Shown one piece after another: positions 7,921 to 15,717 of a DNA stretch of 33,297 nt. Both the position numbers and the translations under genes were made by a program. The stretch lies in the NCBI GenBank assembly GCA_913055625.1, contig CAJXJW010000014.1, forward strand, positions 1 through 33,297, read 5' to 3'. Numbering within the stretch: the stretch's first letter is position 1; every line of letters starts with the position of its first letter. Under the pieces are notes generated by a model, which searched no databases, had not been told where the DNA came from, and saw only the letters and a list, made by a program, of their open reading frames with translations. This DNA comes from an uncultured Pseudomonadota bacterium. Lineage in GTDB: Bacteria > Pseudomonadota > Gammaproteobacteria > Steroidobacterales > Woeseiaceae.

Positions 7921-8244
7921 GTGAAGACCATTGCTCGCCGCCAGTTCATCCAGTTATCCGCGGTCGCCGCCACCGGTGCAGTACTTGCACCGTCCCGCGG
8001 CGCACGCGCCAGCGACCTGCCGCACCTCGGTGAAGACGACCCGATGGCGCAGGCCATGAAGTACACCCATGACGCGAGCACCGTCGATGCGTCCGCGAAA
8101 ACGAACGCCGCCGAGAATCAGCACTGCGCGAACTGCGCGCTGATCCAGGGCGACGACGGGGCCGAGTGGCGCCCGTGCCAGATCTTCCCGGGCAAGCTCG
8201 TGAACGCAAACGGCTGGTGTTCCGTCTGGGCGCCGAAAGCCTGA
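7921..8244 (+). CDS. high-potential iron-sulfur protein (HiPIP), Tat-exported
   Basis: The 107-residue precursor starts at a GTG with GGAGG seven bases upstream. A twin-arginine signal (RRQFIQLSA, residues 6-14) is followed by a probable cleavage site after ARA at residue 30. This fits export of the folded, cluster-loaded protein to the periplasm. The mature part has the HiPIP pattern C-x2-C-x13-C-x13-C (Cys69, 72, 86, 100), binding one high-potential [4Fe-4S] cluster. HiPIPs are soluble one-electron carriers, usually between a bc1 complex and a terminal oxidase or reaction centre. No electron partner is encoded next to it. Confidence 0.93.
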   Translation: MKTIARRQFIQLSAVAATGAVLAPSRGARASDLPHLGEDDPMAQAMKYTHDASTVDASAKTNAAENQHCANCALIQGDDGAEWRPCQIFPGKLVNANGWCSVWAPKA

Positions 8245-8267
8245 CGAGAACCGGTTCAGCTGCAACG

Positions 8268-8293
8268 AACGCCGGCCTCGCGCCGGCGTTTTC
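8268..8293 (+). terminator. rho-independent terminator of the HiPIP gene
   Basis: A perfect 9-bp stem (AACGCCGGC paired with GCCGGCGTT) with a five-base loop is followed by a short T-rich tail (TTCGTT). It lies 23 bases after the HiPIP stop. Confidence 0.7.
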
Positions 8294-8362
8294 GTTGGGG
8301 CCGGTGGCTGCGCGATCCGTGTACAATGCGCGCCGTCTTTTGTCCGCTTTCTGGAGACCGCC

Positions 8363-9544
8363 GTGTTCGAAGGGCTCAAGCCGCTGCCGCCCGATGCCAT
8401 CCTCGGCCTGATTGCTGAATACAAGGCCGATTCCCGCCAGGAAAAAATCGACCTCGGGGTCGGCGTGTTCCGTACCGAAGCCGGTACGACGCCGGTACTC
8501 GACTGCGTCAAGGCGGCGGAGCAGCGGCTCGTCGATACGCAGGACAGCAAGGCCTACCTCGGCACCGCGGGCAACCCGGCGTTCAACGCGGCGATGCAGG
8601 CGCTGACGTTCGCCGGCAGCGAGGACAAGGATCGCCTGGTCACGATCCAGGCGCCGGGCGGCTCCGGTTCGTTGCGCGTCGCCGCCGGCCTGCTGCTGCG
8701 GGCGCTCGAGAAGACGCCGGTCTGGGTCAGCGAGCCCACGTGGGCGAACCACGTGCCACTGCTCGGCGGGGCAGGCCTCGCGCTGCAGCCCTATGCCTAC
8801 TACGACACGGCGAAGCACGTCATTCGCACCGAGGCGATGCTCGACGCGCTCGGCAAGATTCCGTCCGGCGACGTCGTGCTGCTGCACGGCTGCTGTCACA
8901 ACCCGTCCGGCCTCGACCCGTCGGAAGACGAGTGGCGCGCGATTGCCGACGTCATCGACGAGCGCGGCCTCGTACCGTTCGTCGACATGGCCTACCAGGG
9001 CTTCGCGACGGGCCTCGACGAGGACGCGTTCATCGTGCGCCACCTCGCCGAGCGCGTGCCCACGATGATCGTCTCGACGTCGTGCTCCAAGAACTTCGGG
9101 CTGTACCGCGACCGCGTCGGCACCGTGTCGGTGCTGGCACCGGATGCCGCCACCCGGGACATCGTGGCCAGCCAGCTCGCGAACATCGTGCGCACGCTGT
9201 ACTCGGTGCCGCCGGATCACGGCGCGGCCGTCGTGGCCGAAATTCTCGCCGACAAGGCGCTGACGACGCAGTGGCACGGTGAGCTCACCGAAATGCGCGA
9301 GCGCCTGATCGCGATGCGCACGCTGTTGAACGACGCGTTGCAGGCCAAGGCACCCGGCCATGATTTCTCGCACCTGGTCCGCGCGAACGGCATGTTCTGC
9401 TTCCTCGGCATCAGCGAGGCGCAGGTCAATCGCCTGAAAAAGGACTACGGCGTGTACATGGTCGGCTCGAGCCGCATCAACGTGGCCGGCATCACCCCGG
9501 CGAACGTGGAGTACCTGGCGGAGTCGATCGCGGCGGTGCTTTAG
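8363..9544 (+). CDS. class I aspartate/aromatic amino acid aminotransferase
   Basis: The 393-residue protein has the length and motifs of the AspC/TyrB family, PLP enzymes that move an amino group between glutamate and an oxo acid in the cytoplasm. Lys243 (STSCSKNFGLYRDR) forms the Schiff base. Asn180 (HNPSG), Asp208 and Tyr211 (VDMAYQG) hold PLP. Arg371 (SSRINVAG) binds the substrate carboxylate. The GTG start has GGAG six bases upstream, and a TACAAT -10 element lies at 8322-8327. Sequence alone does not decide between aspartate and aromatic preference. The stop overlaps the stop of the convergent gene, leaving no room for a terminator between them. Confidence 0.9.
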   Translation: MFEGLKPLPPDAILGLIAEYKADSRQEKIDLGVGVFRTEAGTTPVLDCVKAAEQRLVDTQDSKAYLGTAGNPAFNAAMQALTFAGSEDKDRLVTIQAPGGSGSLRVAAGLLLRALEKTPVWVSEPTWANHVPLLGGAGLALQPYAYYDTAKHVIRTEAMLDALGKIPSGDVVLLHGCCHNPSGLDPSEDEWRAIADVIDERGLVPFVDMAYQGFATGLDEDAFIVRHLAERVPTMIVSTSCSKNFGLYRDRVGTVSVLAPDAATRDIVASQLANIVRTLYSVPPDHGAAVVAEILADKALTTQWHGELTEMRERLIAMRTLLNDALQAKAPGHDFSHLVRANGMFCFLGISEAQVNRLKKDYGVYMVGSSRINVAGITPANVEYLAESIAAVL

Positions 9545-10482
9545 TCAGAGGCTTTTCCATCGGGTACGTAGGACTCGCAGACCAGGTCCAGCAATTCCTT
9601 GACCGGCGGTGCGTCTGACGATGGCACGACGATCGGCGGCAAGCCGGCGGCGACGCGGTCCGCCTCGAATTCCTCTTGCAGTGACTCCAGGATGGGCTGC
9701 TGGAGCGGGGATTCGAATGCGACCCCGGCGAATAGTTCGCCAATCGGACCCTCGCCCAGATTCGGAGCTATGACGAATGCCAGCCGTTGAAATACATTGG
9801 CGGGCAGCATGGCGTTTCGTTCCCGCATTGGCAGTGCGTCCAGGTCTTCCTTGCTGATCCACCCGAGGCCCACCGCGCCGCCCTCAAGATAGCCGCGCAT
9901 TTCGCCGACTTTGGAGAGCGCCAGCAGACGCCCGTGCAACGCCGCGGCGTAGTACCAGTCAGCGGCGCTTTGAAGGTGTTCCCGAACTGATTCGTCAAGC
10001 GGCTGGCGCGGATACCACGTGTAGTGCGGCATGTCTTCCAGCGTCAGCATGCCGACGGCTCCGCCCGGCGACTCGCCGAAAGCCTCGAGTTCCGCCATTG
10101 CACCAAGTACGCCCATGGCGCCGGAATCGCCCTGCGCCGCGAGTGATTCGAGGTAGTCTTGAGACAGTCCCCGGTAACGACCCATTGCCTCACCCATGAT
10201 CGACACGTGCACGTAGCGCAGCGAGTCGTTGTAGAGCGCCGGCAGCATTTCGACCTGATCCGGCGACAGGCATCCGGGTTCGTTCCCGGCAACGCCTGTT
10301 GCATCCGCCCGGGCATTGGGCGCCGCCGCGACAACCTCGGCCAAATCCGGCGTCCCGGACTCAGCAGCTGGCTCGATCAAGCCGGAATGTTGCCGCGCAG
10401 CGAACCGGCAAGTCGCCAGCAGGACCAGTGACACAGCGAGAGCGCCAATCACCCGCCACGCAAGACTACGGCTGCGGTGCAT
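9541..10482 (-). CDS. membrane-anchored Sel1-like protein, function unknown
   Basis: The product, 313 residues from the ATG at 10482, begins with a basic stretch and a hydrophobic segment (VIGALAVSLVLLATCRFA) that acts as signal peptide or anchor. LATC resembles a lipobox but has Thr at -1. The rest is mainly helical, with spaced Ala/Gly patterns such as LAAQGDSGAMGVLGAMAELE and ADWYYAAALHGRLLALSKVGEM that resemble divergent Sel1/TPR-like repeats. An in-frame TTG at 10497 is an alternative start; neither has a well-placed ribosome binding site. The gene overlaps the end of the ferric-reductase-like gene and is probably the last of a four-gene operon. GC content is slightly lower than its neighbours. 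I cannot assign a function. Confidence 0.65.
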   Translation of the reverse strand: MHRSRSLAWRVIGALAVSLVLLATCRFAARQHSGLIEPAAESGTPDLAEVVAAAPNARADATGVAGNEPGCLSPDQVEMLPALYNDSLRYVHVSIMGEAMGRYRGLSQDYLESLAAQGDSGAMGVLGAMAELEAFGESPGGAVGMLTLEDMPHYTWYPRQPLDESVREHLQSAADWYYAAALHGRLLALSKVGEMRGYLEGGAVGLGWISKEDLDALPMRERNAMLPANVFQRLAFVIAPNLGEGPIGELFAGVAFESPLQQPILESLQEEFEADRVAAGLPPIVVPSSDAPPVKELLDLVCESYVPDGKASD

Positions 10483-11074
10483 TCTTCCGCTGTGCAAACC
10501 AAGCCGTCATGCGTATGACCAGTGCGATGACCGTCAGCACGACGAACCATGCTCGTTCAAACGTGAAGAACGGGTCGCCTTCGTCCGGCAGCAGCGTCGT
10601 GACGAACACGAAGCCGACGAAGTAGAGCCCCGTCTTGTGCAGCACGCGCCAGGCCTTCGGGCCGATCGCGCGGGTGGGGCCGTCGAACGACGTGATCAGC
10701 ATCAACAGTATGAGCAGGTAGGCCGTGCCGCCGACAATGCCGCTCGATACCGGGTATTCGAGTTCCGGGAACGCGGTGTAGCGGCAGGCGATCAGCGCGA
10801 GGTGCACGATGTGATTCGTACCGAACGCGATGCCGAGGGAGCGCCGCTCGCGCAGCAGAGTGCGCGTGAGCCGCCCGGGGAACAGCTGCGCCAGCGGTCT
10901 CGCGACAAAGATGACGAGGAACAGCATGAACGAGATGCGGGCCGACAAGCGAAGCGCGATCCGCAGGCTGTCGTCGCTGAACCCGTTTAGCGTGATGACG
11001 GCCCAGGCGAGGAGCGTCGACGCCGCGGCCACGGCGGCGAGTATCGTGAAGTTCCTGCGGGTGCTGCGCGTCAC
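10466..11074 (-). CDS. ferric-reductase-like transmembrane haem protein
   Basis: The 202-residue protein has about five to six hydrophobic helices. Histidines sit in the helix segments FGTNHIVHLALIACRY and WRVLHKTGLYFV, typical of the ferric reductase-like transmembrane family (MsrQ, YedZ and relatives), where they bind b-type haems. It has no flavin or NAD domain, so it would be an electron-passing membrane subunit rather than a full reductase. The GTG start lies two bases after the DUF192 stop. No MsrP-like molybdenum enzyme is encoded here, so I do not call it msrQ. Confidence 0.75.
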   Translation of the reverse strand: MTRSTRRNFTILAAVAAASTLLAWAVITLNGFSDDSLRIALRLSARISFMLFLVIFVARPLAQLFPGRLTRTLLRERRSLGIAFGTNHIVHLALIACRYTAFPELEYPVSSGIVGGTAYLLILLMLITSFDGPTRAIGPKAWRVLHKTGLYFVGFVFVTTLLPDEGDPFFTFERAWFVVLTVIALVIRMTAWFAQRKNAPQP

Positions 11075-11076
11075 GG

Positions 11077-11541
11077 CTACTCCCCGAAGATCGGCCCCCA
11101 GAGGACCCGGCTGTCTTCGTCGATGTGCAGGCGGTCCGTGATCCCGGCCTTGAGTTCAAGCACGTAGGTCGCCGGCTCGGTCGAGTAGATCGACTTCAGC
11201 GACAACGGCTCCGTGGCCTTCGCGATGTTCACGATGTCGCCGTCAGCGCGGATGAACGCGATGTCGAGGGATATATAAGTGTTGCGCATGTACATCGAGC
11301 GGTAGTCGCTTTCGTTGTACACGAACAGCATGCCGGTCGACTCCGGCAGCTTGCGCACGTGCATCAGGCCGCGCGAGCGACGCGGGCCGTCAGCCGCGAG
11401 GTACACGTCGAAGCGGTAACAGGCGTACTCGGAGGCCTGCACGATCAGCACGTCCTTCGGGAAGATCGCGTCGACGTCGGCCGGCGTGTCGAGCGACGAC
11501 GGCAGCGACGCCAGTGCGGCGAGTACGACGAGTGGCGTCAC
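11077..11541 (-). CDS. DUF192 family protein
   Basis: The 154-residue product begins with a short hydrophobic leader (TPLVVLAALASLPSSL) that looks like a weak signal peptide. It is followed by a DUF192 domain, recognisable by the segments ELARTA-like RSRGLMHVRKLPESTGMLF and YMRNTYISLDIAFIRADG. The biochemical role of DUF192 proteins is not established. I chose the GTG at 11541 because it forms a GTGA overlap with the stop of the upstream lipoprotein gene; the frame upstream of it reads as low-complexity shadow sequence. The tight packing suggests these two genes are translated together. Confidence 0.85.
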   Translation of the reverse strand: MTPLVVLAALASLPSSLDTPADVDAIFPKDVLIVQASEYACYRFDVYLAADGPRRSRGLMHVRKLPESTGMLFVYNESDYRSMYMRNTYISLDIAFIRADGDIVNIAKATEPLSLKSIYSTEPATYVLELKAGITDRLHIDEDSRVLWGPIFGE

Positions 11542-12122
11542 GATGACTCCCAGTCGATGAAGCCCTGGAAGCGCAGTTCGCCCAGCGTCACGCTGGCGGC
11601 GCCGTTGACCTCCGGCAGCGGTGATATGCAAATGAGTCGGCCGCGCACGGCGAAACGGCCGGCGTCGTCGACGGCGTCCTGGCCGTCCACGTCCGTCCAG
11701 CAGGTGTCCAGGTTCGTGGTGCTGAAGAAGCGGCCGGCGCCTTCCTCGATGATCGTCACGTTGCTGGCGAGGTCCGTGCCGGTGGCACCCCGCGTGAGAC
11801 CCGGGATGCCGATGATGATCGCGAGCGGCGGGCCGCCGTCCGGCTGGCCCGCGAATCGCAGGCGGGCCCCGGCCCCGTCGGGGCGCGGCATGCCCTCGCA
11901 GCTCATGGCGCCGGCGCCCCACCGGACCGGGCCTTCGAGCGCGCCGTACAGGGTGACGTCAAGCTCGCCGCCGTCACCGCAGCCGGTGGCGAACTCGGCA
12001 GCCGGCAGCAGCCCCTGTGCCGGCGAGGCAGCGTCCGCGGGAGGGGGGTCCGGCTGGTCCTTGCAGGCCGCGCCCAGCAGGACGGGAGCGAGGATCGTCA
12101 GAAATCGGGTAGGAGAAGGCAA
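11538..12122 (-). CDS. putative lipoprotein, function unknown
   Basis: The 194-residue protein has a hydrophobic leader ending in LLGAAC, a near-lipobox with the cysteine at about residue 20, then a Pro/Ala/Asp-rich linker. It is probably a lipoprotein. The body is rich in small residues and predicted strands, with a few cysteines (TGCGDGG, MSCEG, DTCWTD, LICIS) that could form disulfides in the periplasm. The best start is a TTG at 12122, as no ATG or GTG precedes the leader in frame. No strong ribosome binding site is visible. It heads the lipoprotein-DUF192-ferric-reductase-like-Sel1 cluster. Confidence 0.65.
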   Translation of the reverse strand: MPSPTRFLTILAPVLLGAACKDQPDPPPADAASPAQGLLPAAEFATGCGDGGELDVTLYGALEGPVRWGAGAMSCEGMPRPDGAGARLRFAGQPDGGPPLAIIIGIPGLTRGATGTDLASNVTIIEEGAGRFFSTTNLDTCWTDVDGQDAVDDAGRFAVRGRLICISPLPEVNGAASVTLGELRFQGFIDWESS

Positions 12123-12207
12123 CCTGCAGCGCTCACGATGGTCTGAAAGGCGTCATTATCGCTGAAGTTGCCGAAGTTGCGGCGAATAACCCCATCGTGG
12201 CGACGAG

Positions 12208-12236
12208 TTGGCCTTGCGGTGCATCATCACTAAAAT
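12208..12236 (+). promoter_or_regulatory. putative sigma-70 promoter of the MoxR/Bat operon
   Basis: TTGGCC (12208-12213) and TAAAAT (12231-12236) are separated by exactly 17 bases and lie 40 bases before the moxR start codon. No operator-like repeat is visible around it. Confidence 0.5.
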
Positions 12237-12276
12237 GTCACGCCCGCTTGGCGAGCCGCAACCCTGGGAGTCGTGG

Positions 12277-13245
12277 ATGAGCGTAGTAGAAAGGTTTCAG
12301 CAGCTGGAAGCACATGCGAGCCGGTTGATCATCGGTCAGGCGCACCTGATCAATCGCATGTTGATTGCACTGCTGTGCGACGGGCACCTGCTCGTCGAAG
12401 GCGCTCCCGGACTCGCGAAAACGCGCGCGATCAAGGTGCTCGCCGAGAGCATCGAAGGCGATTTCCACCGGCTGCAGTTCACGCCGGACCTGTTGCCGGC
12501 GGACCTGACGGGCACCGACATCTACCGGCCGCAGGAAGGCACGTTCGAATTCCGCAAGGGCCCGCTGTTCCACAACTTGATCCTCGCCGATGAGATCAAC
12601 CGCGCGCCCGCCAAAGTCCAGTCCGCGCTGCTCGAGGCGATGGAGGAGCGGCAGATCACGGTCGGTGAAAAGAGTTACGCGCTCGAAGACCTGTTCATGG
12701 TGATGGCCACGCAGAACCCGATCGAGCAGGAAGGCACGTACCCGCTGCCCGAGGCGCAGCTCGATCGTTTCCTTCTGCACGTCCAGGTCGGCTACCCGAG
12801 CCCGGCGGACGAACGCCGTATCCTCGTGCTGAATCGCGACGAGGCGAAGGCGCACAAGCGCGACCCGTTCCAGCCGCCCGAGCTCCTGTCGCAGGCATCG
12901 ATCATGCAGGCCCGCCAGGACATCCTGCGGCTGCACCTCGCCGAGGAACTCGAGGAATACATCGTGAACCTGGTGATCGCGACGCGCGACCCGGGCTCGG
13001 TCGACGCATCACTCGCGGGCCAGATACTCTACGGTGCCTCGCCACGCGCGAGCATGGGCATCGACCGCGCCGCACGTGCGCATGCGTGGCTTGCCGGCCG
13101 CGATTTCGTCGGGCCGGAGGACATCCAGGCCGTCGCGCCGGACGTGCTGCGGCACCGCCTCGTGCTGAGTTTCGAGGCGGAAGCGGACGGCGTGGACGCG
13201 AACTCGGTCATCGAACGCTTGCTGGACGGCGTCGGAGTGCCCTGA
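12277..13245 (+). CDS. MoxR-family AAA+ ATPase
   Basis: The 322-residue protein is a complete MoxR ATPase with Walker A GAPGLAKT (42-49), Walker B LILADEINRA (101-110) and sensor region MATQNPIEQEGTYPLPEAQLDRF. MoxR proteins act as ATP-driven chaperones for partner proteins with VWA domains, several of which follow directly. I chose the ATG at 12277, preceded by GGGAG, over an upstream GTG/TTG frame extension without such a site. The TGA overlaps the next ATG as TGATG. It is the first gene of a six-gene Bat (aerotolerance-type) operon. Confidence 0.93.
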   Translation: MSVVERFQQLEAHASRLIIGQAHLINRMLIALLCDGHLLVEGAPGLAKTRAIKVLAESIEGDFHRLQFTPDLLPADLTGTDIYRPQEGTFEFRKGPLFHNLILADEINRAPAKVQSALLEAMEERQITVGEKSYALEDLFMVMATQNPIEQEGTYPLPEAQLDRFLLHVQVGYPSPADERRILVLNRDEAKAHKRDPFQPPELLSQASIMQARQDILRLHLAEELEEYIVNLVIATRDPGSVDASLAGQILYGASPRASMGIDRAARAHAWLAGRDFVGPEDIQAVAPDVLRHRLVLSFEAEADGVDANSVIERLLDGVGVP

Positions 13246-14183
13246 TGCAGCTGGACCACGTGCCCGCCGACGCGTCGCCGGTCGCGGTCACCCAGCCGGC
13301 GCTGATCCGGCTGAACGGACCGGCGCGCGCGATCGCGCTCGACGTGCTCCGCGTCAATTCGCTGCAGACCGGCGCGTACGTCTCGCACTTCCGCGGGCGC
13401 GGCATGGAGTTCGACGAGTCCCGGCCATACCAGCCCGGTGACGATCCGCGCTCGATCGACTGGCGCGTCACGGCGCGCAGCACGACCGCTTACACGAAGC
13501 TGTTCCGCGAGGAACGCGAGCGCCCGGTGCTGGTCATGGTCGACCTGCGCTCGAACATGCATTTCGCGACGCACGGCTGCTTCAAGTCCGTGAATGCGAG
13601 CCGCGCTGCCGCGCTGATCGCGTGGGCCGCGCACCATCGCGGCGACCGCCTCGGCGGCATCGTCTTCGGCGACCACGTGCACCGCGAGCTCAAGCCGCGC
13701 CTCGGCCGGCAGGCCGCACTGCGCTTCGTGCACGCGCTGGCGGAGCACCCTGACTGGACGTCGCGTGAAGGCGGTATGGACGGCGAGACCGCGCTGACGA
13801 TGGCGCTGTCCGCGCTGCGCCGGGTCGCGCGCCCGGGAAGCCTCGTCGTCGTGCTCAGCGATTTCACCGGGCTCACCCGCGCGGGCCAGTCCTACCTGTC
13901 GAGCGTCGCGCGGCACAACGAGGTGCTCGCGATCTCGCTGTCGGACCCGTTCGAGCAGGAGCTGCCGCCGCCGGGCCGCTACCGGCTCGTATCCGGCGAC
14001 GACGAGATCGCGATCGACACGCACACGCCGCAGGCCCGGCGCGACTACGCGAATGCATTTGTCGAACGGCGCAACGCGCTCGACGCGTTCTGCCAGCGCT
14101 ATGGCATTCATCTCCTGCCGATGTCGACGGTGGACGACCCCATTGCGACTCTGCAGACGGCCCTCGGCCGCCGGACGCACTGA
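13245..14183 (+). CDS. DUF58 domain protein of the Bat operon
   Basis: The 312-residue protein has the DUF58 signature, FRGRGMEFDESRPYQPGDD followed by RSIDWRVTAR (about residues 49-78). After it comes a VWA-like fold with VLVMVDLRSNM in place of a full DxSxS metal site. DUF58 proteins regularly stand between MoxR and the VWA membrane proteins and are thought to be part of the same complex. There is no transmembrane segment, so it should be cytoplasmic. Translation is coupled to moxR by the TGATG overlap. Confidence 0.9.
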   Translation: MQLDHVPADASPVAVTQPALIRLNGPARAIALDVLRVNSLQTGAYVSHFRGRGMEFDESRPYQPGDDPRSIDWRVTARSTTAYTKLFREERERPVLVMVDLRSNMHFATHGCFKSVNASRAAALIAWAAHHRGDRLGGIVFGDHVHRELKPRLGRQAALRFVHALAEHPDWTSREGGMDGETALTMALSALRRVARPGSLVVVLSDFTGLTRAGQSYLSSVARHNEVLAISLSDPFEQELPPPGRYRLVSGDDEIAIDTHTPQARRDYANAFVERRNALDAFCQRYGIHLLPMSTVDDPIATLQTALGRRTH

Positions 14184-14191
14184 GCGCGCCG

Positions 14192-14683
14192 ATGAATCCC
14201 GACGAACTCCCGCTGCGCGACCTGCACCTGCCGGACCCGGTCGGCATTTGGCCGCTGGCTCCCGGCTGGTGGGTATTGATCGCGATCGCGGCCGGCGCGC
14301 TGGGCTGGCTCGGCTGGCAGTGGACGCGCGCGTACCGACGCAATGCGGCCCGGCGGCATGCGCTGCGCCGGCTGCGCGCCGCGGTGAGTGCGTATGAACA
14401 ACACGGCAACGCCGTCCGCCTCGGCACGGAGCTGTCCGAACTGCTGCGGCGCACGATGCTCGCGTACGCGCCGCGGTCCGACGTCGCGGGCCTCACCGGC
14501 GAGGCGTGGCTTCAGTTCCTCGACCGCGGTCTCGCGCGGCCGGCGTTCGTCGACGGCGACGGCCGTCCTGTCGTCGAGTGGCCGTACCGGAACCCGGCAA
14601 CCGAGGTACCGCGCTCCGACGTGGCCGCGTTCGTCGACGCGGTGCGTACCCGCATTGCGACGCCGCTGCCGGAGTCGACCTGA
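14192..14683 (+). CDS. DUF4381 membrane protein of the Bat operon
   Basis: The 163-residue protein begins with the typical DUF4381 N-terminus (LPLRDLHLPDPVGIWPLAPGWW). One transmembrane helix follows (about residues 27-43, VLIAIAAGALGWLGWQW). A basic, helical cytoplasmic part includes LRRTMLAYAPRSDVAGLTGEAWLQFLD, seen in family members. Its role is unknown, but it is found regularly in Bat operons of proteobacteria. It starts eight bases after the DUF58 stop and overlaps batA as TGATG. Confidence 0.88.
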   Translation: MNPDELPLRDLHLPDPVGIWPLAPGWWVLIAIAAGALGWLGWQWTRAYRRNAARRHALRRLRAAVSAYEQHGNAVRLGTELSELLRRTMLAYAPRSDVAGLTGEAWLQFLDRGLARPAFVDGDGRPVVEWPYRNPATEVPRSDVAAFVDAVRTRIATPLPEST

Positions 14684-15717
14684 TGTATTCGCTGGCCTGG
14701 CCCTGGGTGCTCGCGGTACTGCCGTTGCCGTTTCTCGTGCGGCGCTTCGTGGCGGAGGCTGGCGCGGTGCAGGAAGCCGGCCTTCGCGTGCCGGGCTTCG
14801 GCGGATTCTCCATGCTGCAAGACCGCGCCGCGGCGGAGCAGTTGCTGAACTGGCGCTTCTGGGCCGCGGCGCTTGCCTGGGTGCTGCTGGTCGTCGCGGC
14901 GGCGCGGCCGGAGTACGTCGGCGACGAGGTCGACGTGCCCGTGTCCGGCCGCAACCTGATGCTCGCGGTCGACCTGTCCGGCAGCATGGACCAGCAGGAT
15001 TTCGTGCTCGGCAACACGCGCGTCGACCGGCTCACGGCGACGAAAGCGGTTGCGAGCGACTTCATCTCGCGGCGCGAGGGCGACCGCATCGGGCTCATCC
15101 TGTTCGGCGAGCGTGCGTACCTGCAGGTGCCGCTGACGCTCGACCGCGAGACGGTCAAAGCGCTGTTGCTCGAGGCGTTCATCGGCCTCGCCGGCGAGAA
15201 GACGGCAATCGGCGATGCGATCACGCTGGCGGTCAAGCGCATTCACGAACAGGAGCAGGACGCGGGCGAACAGGTGCTCGTGCTGCTCACCGACGGTGCG
15301 AACACGGCCGGCGAAGTCGATCCGCTGAAGGCGGCGGAACTCGCGCAGCAGATCGGCCTGCGCGTCTACACGATCGGCATCGGCGCGGAGCAGCTCGAGG
15401 TGTCGTCGCTGATCGGCGGCCGCCGGCAGATCAACCCGTCGGCGGACCTGGACGAGGCGACGCTGACGCAGATCGCGGAGATGACGGGCGGACGCTACTT
15501 CCGCGCGAAGGACACGGCCGGGCTGCAGGACATCTACCGGCTCGTCGACGAACTCGAGCCCGTCGACGAGCCCGAGTCCGGTTTCCGGCCGGTGCGCTCG
15601 CTGTACCACCTGCCACTGGCCGGCGCGTTCGCGCTCGCGGCCCTGTTGTGTCTCGCCAGCCTGCTGCGCGGTCTTCGCGTCCGGCTGGCGATGAGGGAGC
15701 GTGCTCATGCCCGGTGA
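14683..15717 (+). CDS. BatA-like VWA domain membrane protein
   Basis: The 344-residue protein has an N-terminal BatA-type helix pair (residues 1-20 and about 58-75) and a periplasm- or cytoplasm-facing von Willebrand A domain. That domain carries an intact metal-ion-dependent adhesion site, DLSGSMD (97-103), plus LLTDGANTAGEVD. A C-terminal helix (about residues 310-328) closes the protein. Bat proteins are linked to stress or oxygen tolerance in several bacteria, but the molecular task is not settled. The ATG overlaps the previous stop, and the end overlaps the next gene by 11 bases. Confidence 0.92.
   Translation: MYSLAWPWVLAVLPLPFLVRRFVAEAGAVQEAGLRVPGFGGFSMLQDRAAAEQLLNWRFWAAALAWVLLVVAAARPEYVGDEVDVPVSGRNLMLAVDLSGSMDQQDFVLGNTRVDRLTATKAVASDFISRREGDRIGLILFGERAYLQVPLTLDRETVKALLLEAFIGLAGEKTAIGDAITLAVKRIHEQEQDAGEQVLVLLTDGANTAGEVDPLKAAELAQQIGLRVYTIGIGAEQLEVSSLIGGRRQINPSADLDEATLTQIAEMTGGRYFRAKDTAGLQDIYRLVDELEPVDEPESGFRPVRSLYHLPLAGAFALAALLCLASLLRGLRVRLAMRERAHAR

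Noticed and set aside
12208..12276. N-terminal extension of MoxR to position 12208
   Set aside because: It covers the promoter-like TTGGCC-17-TAAAAT sequence and has no ribosome binding site; the ATG at 12277 has one and matches the family length.
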